The notes beneath the pieces were generated by a model that was not told the DNA's origin, searched no databases, and was given only the letters and a program-made list of their open reading frames with translations. A DNA stretch of 9,457 nt from Fimbriimonadaceae bacterium. Its GTDB lineage: Bacteria > Armatimonadota > Fimbriimonadia > Fimbriimonadales > Fimbriimonadaceae. Shown piece after piece: positions 1 to 7,623 of the stretch. The first letter of the stretch is position 1; every line of letters begins with the position of its first letter. The stretch lies in the NCBI GenBank assembly GCA_019454665.1, contig JACFNW010000054.1, positions 1 to 9,457 on the forward strand, read 5' to 3'. Made by a program: the position numbers and the translations under genes.

Positions 1-75
1 CTCCACCGACGGGTCGCCCACCAGGGAGCGCACTAAAGGTGTGGCATTGACGTAGGGGACGCAACCCAGCCTCAC
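1..75 (-). CDS. mqnA: Chorismate dehydratase MqnA, N-terminal 25 codons (partial)
   Basis: This is the start of a minus-strand gene that runs off the left edge. Read from a GTG at 75-73 it gives MRLGCVPYVNATPLVRSLVG and a few more residues. The 'G-x-(I/V)-x-(F/Y)-(L/V)-N-x-x-PL' pattern right at the N-terminus is typical of MqnA, the periplasmic-binding-protein-fold enzyme that dehydrates chorismate to 3-[(1-carboxyvinyl)oxy]benzoate in the futalosine pathway of menaquinone synthesis. The GTG overlaps the TGA stop of the upstream methyltransferase by 3 of 4 bases (GTGA), which points to translational coupling in one operon. A G-rich run about 7 nt upstream could serve as ribosome binding site. 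Only 25 residues are visible, so MqnD or another solute-binding-like protein cannot be fully excluded; the assignment rests on the N-terminal motif alone. Confidence 0.62.
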   Translation of the reverse strand, partial: MRLGCVPYVNATPLVRSLVGDPSVE

Positions 76-812
76 GACGAGCCCCCCGGTTTGCGCGCGA
101 CGACGATCACGCTGCTGCCCCAAGGGAGGTCGAACCGTTCGATCAGGCTCGCCTCGAAGGTCTGAAGGGCGACCAGCGCCCGGTTCAGCCACTCGGGCAC
201 GGGAACCAAGTTGGCCTGCGCGGGGCCCTTGCGGCGACGCTCGAAGAAGCGCACGAGCATCACGACCGGAAACAGGAAGAACACCGAGTAGCCGATGCGT
301 TCCACCTCGAACCCCTGCGCCTGGAGGAGCGCCTTGAGTTCGGGACGGGTGTAGCGGCGAAAGTGCATGAGCGCCACGTCGTGCGGACCCCACAGGAACC
401 CGTGGGCCGGCACGCTGAGCACCAAGGTACCGCCTGGCTTGAGCACGCGCAGGGACTCGGCGAACGCGCGCCGGTGGTCCTCGATGTGTTCGTAGACGTC
501 CAAGGAGACGATGGCGTCGAAACGCTCGGCGGCGAACGGCAGAGCGGTGCCGCTCCCCTTCACCAGCGGCCCCAGGCCGCGAGAAGACGAGAAGCGGAGC
601 GCCAGATCGCTCATGTCGAGGCCGACGGGCTCGGACCACTCCTGGAGTTCGGACATCACGCGCCCCGTGCCGCAACCCAGATCGAGAATCCGGGGGCGCG
701 ATGCGCCCACGACCGCCCGTCGAAGCAACCGCAGGGCCAGCCGACGCCGGCCGACGAACCACCAATAGCGGTCCTCCAGCCGGAACATCTTCTCGTATTC
801 CTGAGCCTGCAC
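72..812 (-). CDS. Class I SAM-dependent methyltransferase
   Basis: A 246-residue Rossmann-fold methyltransferase. Motif I is DLGCGTG at residues 44-50, the acidic residue that binds the SAM ribose is probably D66 in VGLDMS, and the 'FDAIVSLDVYEHI' strand (98-110) and 'LRVLKPGGTLVLSVP' (121-135) are the usual post-motifs of the Methyltransf_11/25 type. The N-terminal YWWFVGRRR (16-24) and the later WGPHD...HFRRYT (141-155) are shared by bacterial methyltransferases encoded beside GT2 glycosyltransferases. A hydrophobic stretch at 175-188 suggests membrane association near a lipid-linked substrate. The start is GTG at 812-810, one base after the TGA of the glycosyltransferase gene, and its own TGA overlaps the mqnA start, so it is the middle gene of an operon. 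The substrate is unknown: a sugar, a polyprenyl-linked intermediate or a quinone precursor are possible. It does not look like MenG/UbiE, so a menaquinone methylation role is not assumed. Confidence 0.88.
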   Translation of the reverse strand: MQAQEYEKMFRLEDRYWWFVGRRRLALRLLRRAVVGASRPRILDLGCGTGRVMSELQEWSEPVGLDMSDLALRFSSSRGLGPLVKGSGTALPFAAERFDAIVSLDVYEHIEDHRRAFAESLRVLKPGGTLVLSVPAHGFLWGPHDVALMHFRRYTRPELKALLQAQGFEVERIGYSVFFLFPVVMLVRFFERRRKGPAQANLVPVPEWLNRALVALQTFEASLIERFDLPWGSSVIVVARKPGGSS

Positions 813-813
813 G

Positions 814-1626
814 TCAGTCCGCCCTGACCTCGAGGCGCTTGCGTTTGCCGGCCAGCCTCAGCTTCACGAGTTCGCCAAGCATCCGGGGTCCGTCGCGCAT
901 CAGGACCACCTTCGAGCCCTCTTGGTGCGCCCAGCGGATCGGCACCTCGGCGATGCGGTAGCCGAGGTCCCTGGCAATCATGAGCGACTCGAAATCGAAC
1001 CCGAACCCATCCACCTTGCACCGAGAAAACACGTCCCGGGCCACGTCTCGCTCGAACAGCTTGAAGCCGCACTGCGTGTCTTGGATGCCCCGGATGGCCA
1101 GCATCTGGACGGCCTTGTTGAACGCGCGGCCCAGCAGTTCGCGGTAGAGGGGCTGGCGGACCTCCAAGCGACTGTCGCGAAGCGGACGGCTGCCGATGGC
1201 GATCGGCGAACCGGCTTCGACGTGCGGCCACAGCTTCTCGACCTCTTCGATCGGCGCGGCGAGGTCGGCATCGGAGAAGAGGATGTAATCGGCCTCTTGC
1301 GCGAGCATTCCGCGCCGCACGGCGTGGCCCTTGCCCCGGTTGGGTTTGTAGGCGTCGAGGGCGAAGCCCGGGTTGGCGTCGGCGAAGGCTTGAACGAGGG
1401 CGTTGGTCTGGTCGCGGCTGCCGTCGCTGACGACGGTGACGGTCCACGAGTAGGGTTGCCGAGCCAGGTAGTCGCGAATCCGCTCGAGCGTCGGCTGGAT
1501 GCGTTGCGCTTCGTTGTACGCGGGGATGATCACCGCCAGCCGAGGACGATCCAATTCGACGGGAGTGTACCTGCGGGCCTCGGGCGGGTCATTTGGGAAC
1601 GGCGCAGAGCGCAAAGGCGTTATCAT
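814..1626 (-). CDS. Family 2 glycosyltransferase, DPM1/ALG5-like
   Basis: A 270-residue GT-A fold glycosyltransferase. Visible motifs in order: IIPAYNE (33-39), VVSDGS (65-70) for nucleotide-sugar binding, KGHAVRRGM (99-107), the metal-binding SDADL (118-122), and DTQCGFKLF (183-191), a signature of dolichyl/polyprenyl-phosphate hexosyltransferases of the ALG5/DPM1 type. By family it would move a sugar from UDP- or GDP-sugar to a polyprenyl phosphate on the cytoplasmic face of the membrane. There is no C-terminal transmembrane segment, so it is the soluble or peripheral form. The start chosen is ATG at 1626-1624; the frame stays open further upstream to 1872, but that part is antisense to the lipoprotein gene and has no glycosyltransferase character. 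A TTG at 1554-1552 (residue 25, just before DRPRLAVIIPAYNE) is a possible shorter start. No clear ribosome binding site is seen at either. It is the first gene of the operon with the methyltransferase and mqnA. Confidence 0.88.
   Translation of the reverse strand: MITPLRSAPFPNDPPEARRYTPVELDRPRLAVIIPAYNEAQRIQPTLERIRDYLARQPYSWTVTVVSDGSRDQTNALVQAFADANPGFALDAYKPNRGKGHAVRRGMLAQEADYILFSDADLAAPIEEVEKLWPHVEAGSPIAIGSRPLRDSRLEVRQPLYRELLGRAFNKAVQMLAIRGIQDTQCGFKLFERDVARDVFSRCKVDGFGFDFESLMIARDLGYRIAEVPIRWAHQEGSKVVLMRDGPRMLGELVKLRLAGKRKRLEVRAD
1613..1617 (+). promoter_or_regulatory. Likely ribosome binding site of the YHS lipoprotein gene
   Basis: AAAGG (followed by CG) ends 7 nt before the ATG at 1625, a usual Shine-Dalgarno distance. 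It favours 1625 over the next in-frame ATG at 1634, which would lie 16 nt away. It sits inside the first codons of the divergent glycosyltransferase gene. Confidence 0.45.
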
Positions 1627-1963
1627 GCCAACGATGAAGCGCCAACTCGCCACCCTGATCGCCCTTTCGCTCGCCGCCATGACCCTCGTCGGCTGCTCCG
1701 AAACCAAGACCGACGAAGCCAAGCCCGAGGCAAGCGCGACCGGCTCCGTGGAGTCCACTCCCGCTTCGACGAACAAAGTCGTGGACGGCGTGTTCTGCAA
1801 CGCCGAAGGCAAGCCCATCTGCCCTGTGATGAACTCCGTGGTCGAATCCGAAGCCGACGCGGTCGAAGTCATCGAGCACGAGGGTGTGAAGTACTACATC
1901 TGTTGCGCGGGCTGCCCGGACAAGTTCAAGGCCGACCCCGCCAAGTACGCGATCAAGCTCTGA
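1625..1963 (+). CDS. YHS-domain lipoprotein, probable metal binding
   Basis: A 112-residue exported lipoprotein. Residues 1-23 form a signal peptide with positive residues (MKR at 4-6), a hydrophobic core and the lipobox LVGC ending in C24, the predicted lipidation site. A Ser/Thr/Ala/Glu-rich linker follows (25-52), then a short YHS (TRASH-related) domain from about 55 to 110 with C58, C66 in CPVM, and YYICCAGCPDKF (90-101) carrying C93, C94 and C97, ending in the typical ADPAKY. YHS domains of this kind are found in copper and other heavy-metal transport and sensing proteins; a periplasmic or surface role in metal binding is inferred. The start at 1625 follows an AAAGG site; ATG 1634 would also leave a working signal peptide. 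It is divergent from the glycosyltransferase, with the two start codons overlapping, and is followed by a 117-nt gap before gyrB. No metal transporter is encoded beside it, so the metal is not known. Confidence 0.85.
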   Translation: MPTMKRQLATLIALSLAAMTLVGCSETKTDEAKPEASATGSVESTPASTNKVVDGVFCNAEGKPICPVMNSVVESEADAVEVIEHEGVKYYICCAGCPDKFKADPAKYAIKL

Positions 1964-2080
1964 TCCGGGGCCCGCAGGGGCCATTCGGGTAAACTCTTCG
2001 GGTCCGCGCAGGCCCCGAGTCGCTCGGTGGCGACCAAAGGTTCGCCCATCCGATCCCGCGGCTCTTGCGCATCCCCAACC
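1964..2080 (+). promoter_or_regulatory. Leader region between the lipoprotein gene and gyrB
   Basis: This 117-nt gap probably contains the end signal of the lipoprotein transcript and the gyrB promoter or leader. It has a 5-bp hairpin at 1969-1982 (GGCCC, loop GCAG, GGGCC), a repeated TTCGGGT at 1984-1990 and 1997-2003, a TAAACT at 1990-1995 that resembles a -10 box, and another 5-bp hairpin at 2019-2034 (GTCGC/GCGAC). GGCCCC at 2011-2016 can pair with either GGGGCC copy (1967-1972 or 1977-1982), so alternative folds are possible. No U-tract follows any of these stems. An in-frame GTG at 2027 would extend GyrB by 18 residues into this region. All regulatory roles here are inference. Confidence 0.3.
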
Positions 2081-4123
<2,043 letters not shown>

Positions 4124-4136
4124 GGGAACAATAGCC

Positions 4137-4586
4137 ATGGTGGATCAAGAAACCAGCCGCGCGATCCTCGCAGCCGTGCGCGCCTCGGCACTGAGCGGCC
4201 GCGCCCTCCGCGAGGACGCCATGCAGCGCCTTGACCAGTTGCCGGACTACAACTGGAGCGGCATCTACCGGCTGGAAGGCGACACGCTGGTGTTGGACGC
4301 CTACGTGGGCGCGCCCACCGATCACACGCACATCCCCGTCGGGCGCGGCGTTTGCGGCACCGCCGTCGCCGAGGACCGCAATCAGGTGGTCGAAGACGTT
4401 CGCACCCTGGACAACTACCTCGCGTGCAGCACGCAAACGCGATCCGAGATCGTGGTGCTCATCCGGCGCGGCGAGACGATTCTGGGCCAGATCGACATTG
4501 ACGGACACCGAGTCGGCGCGTTCGATGCCAGCGATGAAGCGATGCTCGAGTCCCTGGCCGCCCACTTGGCCGAGCGCTGGGATTGA
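4137..4586 (+). CDS. GAF-domain free methionine-(R)-sulfoxide reductase-like protein
   Basis: A 149-residue single GAF-domain protein of the fRMsr (YebR/MsrC) family, which reduces free L-methionine-(R)-sulfoxide using a thioredoxin-type recycling system in the cytoplasm. Signature parts: YNWSGIYRL (38-46), IPVGRGVCGTAV (66-77), LACSTQTRSEIVV (95-107) and GQIDIDGH (117-124). The two cysteines C73 and C97 are 24 residues apart, the same spacing as C94 and the catalytic C118 of E. coli fRMsr. E104, D120 and D122 fall at the same offsets as the E. coli substrate-binding acids E125, D141 and D143 (numbering from memory). The third E. coli cysteine, C84, is replaced by H63. ATG 4137 has a GAGGG about 10 nt upstream. 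It lies 13 nt after gyrB and is probably cotranscribed. A non-catalytic GAF ligand sensor is the alternative, less likely given the retained residues. Confidence 0.78.
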   Translation: MVDQETSRAILAAVRASALSGRALREDAMQRLDQLPDYNWSGIYRLEGDTLVLDAYVGAPTDHTHIPVGRGVCGTAVAEDRNQVVEDVRTLDNYLACSTQTRSEIVVLIRRGETILGQIDIDGHRVGAFDASDEAMLESLAAHLAERWD

Positions 4587-4733
4587 CCTTTCGGCGCACC
4601 GCCGTCCACCTGGTTGGCACCGGCCCGCGCGCACCCGAATCGGTTACCGGCGGACAACCGACACAGAGACGTTCACACTCCCGTGGGGGAGTGTGAACGT
4701 GAAGAAACGAAGGTGAAGCAAGGGCGACGCGAA
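4587..4733. other. Gap between convergent genes, no coding evidence
   Basis: These 147 nt separate the ends of the GAF gene (plus) and the S9 peptidase gene (minus). The left 80 nt are GC-rich with only a small CGGTTACCG inverted element; the right part holds the strong hairpin listed separately. No open frame with protein-like composition was seen. Confidence 0.6.
4669..4700. terminator. Perfect 14-bp inverted repeat, probable bidirectional terminator
   Basis: ACGTTCACACTCCC (4669-4682) and its exact reverse complement (4687-4700) flank a GTGG loop, giving a 14-bp stem without mismatch. Its place between two converging genes suits shared transcription termination of gyrB-GAF and of the S9 peptidase. 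Neither side has a clear U-tract: the plus-strand continuation is purine-rich (GAAGAAACGAAGG), and the minus-strand continuation is CTCTGTGTCGGTTG, only mildly T-rich. It could therefore be a non-canonical terminator, an mRNA-stabilising 3' stem, or a protein-binding site. Confidence 0.6.
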
Positions 4734-7562
4734 TCAGCCGCCCTTGGCCGGGTCGAGCCCCAACGTGCGGCCCTTCTGCACCGCCGGAATGCCCTCCGAC
4801 ATCCACACCGGCATGGGCTCGCCCTTCAGGTAGTGGTCGAAGTACTGCGCCAGTCGGATCGTCCAGTCCTTCCGGTTGACGCGCTTGCCGATGCCGTGAT
4901 CCTCGCCGTTGTAGTTGACCAACCAAGCCGGCTTGCCCAGCCGCCGCAACGCGACGAACATCTGGATGCCTTCGGTCCAAGGCACCGCGCCGTCCTGATC
5001 GTTGTGCAGCATCAGCAGCGGCGTCTTTACCTTGTCGGCGAAGAAGATGGGCGAGTTCTCGATGAACCGAAGAGGGTACTCCCACAGGCTGCCACCGATG
5101 CGGCTCTGCGTGTTCTCGTACTGGAACATGCGGCTCATGCCCGTACCGTATCGAATGCCGCCATAGGCGCTGATCATGTTCGACACCGGGGCCCCGCCCT
5201 CGGCGGCGGCGAACATGTTCGTCTTGGTCACGAGGTACAGCGCTTGATAGCCGCCCCACGAGTGGCCCTGGATGCCGATGCGCTTGGGGTCCACGTAGCC
5301 CTGGTTCACCACGGCTTGAACTCCGGGAATGAGCGCCGAATAGCAGCTCTCGCCGGGGTATCCCTCGCGATAGGGGATGTCCGGCAGAAACACCACGTAA
5401 CCGCGGCTCGCATAGAACGAGGGGTTGATGGACGAGCTGCCCGGCGAAGGCGCGCGGTACTGGTGGAGCGTGTCCGAGAGTCGCTCGTAGAAGTACACGA
5501 TCATCGGGTACGTCTTGGCGGGATCGTAGCCTCCCGGCTTGATGACCACGCCCTTGAGCGGCACGCCGTCCATCGAAGTGTACGACACGAGTTCCGCTTT
5601 GCCCCACAGGTAGTCGGCCTGCTGCGGGTTGGCGTCGCTCTTGCGCTCGAAGGATTTGAAGTCGGCCGTCGTGTACAGGTCGGGGAACTGCTCGAACGTC
5701 TGGCGCGTGAGCACATACACTTCGGCGTCCTTGGCCTTGCTCGGGTTGCCGAACTCGCAATCCTCCATCGTCAGCCGCTGCGGGGTTCCATCGAACGTAT
5801 CCGTCCAGAAGCCCGTGGCATAGGTCTCGAGGTTGGTCGCCGTCAGGAATAGGGGCTTGTTCGTGGGGATGGTCCGCTCTTCGGGGTCGAACCGGCGGAT
5901 GCGGAACTGGGTCGAGATGGCGCGCCCGACGCCGTTGGTCACGTTGACCGGGTCCTTGCGCCCCGTCGGATCCAGCGCCCACGCGTCGAACCGGTCGTAG
6001 ACGATGAACCACTCTTCGCCGTTCGTCCAGCCGCCCTGTCCGTACGAGCCGGGGTCGTTGGGTGTGTCGTGCTGTTCGTTGTGGAGCGGGTGGGGCACCT
6101 TCGCGCCGATCTCCACGACTTTGCGGTTGGCCGTTTCCATCGCGAACCACTTGCGCTTCTCGCCATCCCACCACGTGGCGTACTTGCCCGTGGGCGAAAG
6201 CACGAAACCACCGCGCACCCGCTCGAGCACCTTGGTGCGCGTGCCAGTGCGGACGTCCACGAGATACACGTCGTTCGCGCCGAGATTCCACGAACTCTCC
6301 AATTGATAGGGCCTATCGTCCGTGCCTACGCCCAGGTTGCCGTTGCCTCGGTCGGCGACGGTGACGCTCCGCAGCTCGGGAGTGGCCAGAGCCGTGATGC
6401 GCTTGGAGCCCAGATCGGCCATCGCTTCGTAGGTGCGGTTTCGCTCGCCGGCGACCTGCCGCAACTGCATGGGCTGGATGAGCGGATCCTTCCAGTGCCA
6501 CAGGTCGAACACGGGCTTTTCTTCCGCGTCATCCGCTGCCGGCGGGGCTTCCTCGGCGGGCGGGGCGGTCGCGAAGAACACGCGGCGACCGTCTTCCGAG
6601 AACCTCGGCCGTACGCGCTCGACGGGCACCATGCCTTCCAGCAGCCCCGACGAACCTGGCTTGGCGATCAGCGACGGCTTGTCGCCGACGCTCAATATGT
6701 ACAAGGCGAACGCGGGTTTCTTGGCCTGATAGTCCTCGATGTCCGAGTAATAGGCCAACCTCTTGCCATCGTCGTGCAGGGTCAGTTGGCGGTAGTTGGC
6801 GATGCCTTGAGTAAGTGTCCTCTCGGCTCCCGAGGCCAGATCGCGGGCGTAGATGCCGTCGCGTGCGCCGTCCGGCGAGGACACCGAGTAGACCAGCGTC
6901 TTGCCGTCGCGGCTGAAGAGGAACTGGTCCACGAACTCGACCTTGGCCGTCTCGCCGCTGGCGATGTTCATGACGAGCAACTCGGTGCCGGGGCGGTGCT
7001 CCTTCTTCTTCGCGGGTTGGCCTTCGGCGGGCTTTGCCTCCTCTGCGGGCTTGGCGGGCTCGGGCTTCTTGGGCTCGGGGTGAAGGCGCAACGTGATCCA
7101 TCCAGCGAATTCGGTGGGGTTCGACCACGTCTGCACGTTCTCGGTGGTTCGCTTCGATCCATCGGATAGGTTGAGGATCACCAAGCTGTTCTTGGGCATT
7201 TCCTCGGGTTTCTTCTTCTCTTTGCGCGCCTTGTCCAGCTCGGCTTTGGCGGGGACGACGGTGGCCACCACGAACTTGCCATCGTCGGTGAACCGCGCCG
7301 AGGTGCCCCGCTCGATCTCGTGCCTTCCGGCCCCGCGCGCCGAAACGACGATCAGCGTGCCGTCGCCTTCCTGTGGCGAGACCGTGTACAGCAGCCAACG
7401 GCCATCGTTCGAGAGCGCGCTCGCGCCGATGGACTTCCAGCCGTCGTAAACGGTGTGGTCGAGGGGCTTCTTCTGGGCGGATCCGGCGACGGAAACGCAA
7501 AGAATCAAAGCCACTGCGGCCAAGCGCCAACGCGAGACGGGAGACTTCATGGTGCGCGTCAT
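4734..7562 (-). CDS. Exported S9-family (prolyl oligopeptidase-type) peptidase
   Basis: A 942-residue serine peptidase with an N-terminal signal peptide (basic residues to R13, hydrophobic core about 14-27, likely cut after GSA29), so it acts in the periplasm or outside. Residues about 40-640 form a beta-propeller-like region with PD40/WD40-type repeats such as LSNDGRWLLYT, FTDDGKFVVAT, FSRDGKTLVYS, FSEDGRRVFFAT and LSPTGKYATWW. The C-terminal alpha/beta hydrolase (about 660-915) has the complete triad: S768 in GHSWGG, D857 in HNDQDGAVPW, H889 in GEDHG. The protein is longer than typical S9 enzymes (about 700), partly from low-complexity Pro/Lys/Glu/Ala inserts at 163-192 and 334-349. Family members cleave short peptides; the exact specificity is unknown. 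The start is ATG 7562; ATG 7550 (giving MKSPVSRWRL) makes an equally good signal peptide. A purine-rich GGAAGGAG at 7590-7583 is too far (20 nt) to be a standard ribosome site for either. It is divergent from the CNNM gene. Confidence 0.92.
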   Translation of the reverse strand: MTRTMKSPVSRWRLAAVALILCVSVAGSAQKKPLDHTVYDGWKSIGASALSNDGRWLLYTVSPQEGDGTLIVVSARGAGRHEIERGTSARFTDDGKFVVATVVPAKAELDKARKEKKKPEEMPKNSLVILNLSDGSKRTTENVQTWSNPTEFAGWITLRLHPEPKKPEPAKPAEEAKPAEGQPAKKKEHRPGTELLVMNIASGETAKVEFVDQFLFSRDGKTLVYSVSSPDGARDGIYARDLASGAERTLTQGIANYRQLTLHDDGKRLAYYSDIEDYQAKKPAFALYILSVGDKPSLIAKPGSSGLLEGMVPVERVRPRFSEDGRRVFFATAPPAEEAPPAADDAEEKPVFDLWHWKDPLIQPMQLRQVAGERNRTYEAMADLGSKRITALATPELRSVTVADRGNGNLGVGTDDRPYQLESSWNLGANDVYLVDVRTGTRTKVLERVRGGFVLSPTGKYATWWDGEKRKWFAMETANRKVVEIGAKVPHPLHNEQHDTPNDPGSYGQGGWTNGEEWFIVYDRFDAWALDPTGRKDPVNVTNGVGRAISTQFRIRRFDPEERTIPTNKPLFLTATNLETYATGFWTDTFDGTPQRLTMEDCEFGNPSKAKDAEVYVLTRQTFEQFPDLYTTADFKSFERKSDANPQQADYLWGKAELVSYTSMDGVPLKGVVIKPGGYDPAKTYPMIVYFYERLSDTLHQYRAPSPGSSSINPSFYASRGYVVFLPDIPYREGYPGESCYSALIPGVQAVVNQGYVDPKRIGIQGHSWGGYQALYLVTKTNMFAAAEGGAPVSNMISAYGGIRYGTGMSRMFQYENTQSRIGGSLWEYPLRFIENSPIFFADKVKTPLLMLHNDQDGAVPWTEGIQMFVALRRLGKPAWLVNYNGEDHGIGKRVNRKDWTIRLAQYFDHYLKGEPMPVWMSEGIPAVQKGRTLGLDPAKGG

Positions 7563-7623
7563 GTTCGCCGCCCGAATGGAATCTCCTTCCGCGGCGGGCG
7601 CATTCCTGATAACCTATAGCGAG
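7563..7623. promoter_or_regulatory. Divergent promoter region of the S9 peptidase and CNNM genes
   Basis: The 61 nt between the two divergent starts contain the only AT-rich island nearby, GATAACCTATAGC (about 7608-7620). Read plus, GATAAC ends about 10 nt before the CNNM ATG; read minus, TATAGG/TAGGTT could be a -10 box for the peptidase. A GGAAGGAG tract (minus strand, 7590-7583) lies between. With -10-like bases so near the CNNM start, its mRNA would have a very short or absent leader, consistent with no clear Shine-Dalgarno there. Boundaries and function are inferred from composition only. Confidence 0.35.

Noticed and set aside
1627..1872. N-terminal extension of the glycosyltransferase frame by 82 residues
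   Set aside because: The extension is Ser/Thr-rich, matches no glycosyltransferase part and is the exact antisense of the lipoprotein coding region, which has a signal peptide, lipobox and YHS motifs.
922..1992. A 356-codon plus-strand frame opposite the glycosyltransferase
   Set aside because: It is antisense to conserved GT2 motifs and out of frame with the YHS lipoprotein; its C-terminal part is Arg-rich noise.
2019..2034. Short GTCGC/GCGAC hairpin as a rho-independent terminator
   Set aside because: Only 5 bp with no T-run, and such stems are expected often at this GC content; noted only as part of the gyrB leader.
4459..6291. A 610-codon minus-strand frame overlapping the peptidase gene
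   Set aside because: It is the +1/-1 shadow of the S9 peptidase, very Arg-rich, and crosses the strong intergenic hairpin and the end of the GAF gene.
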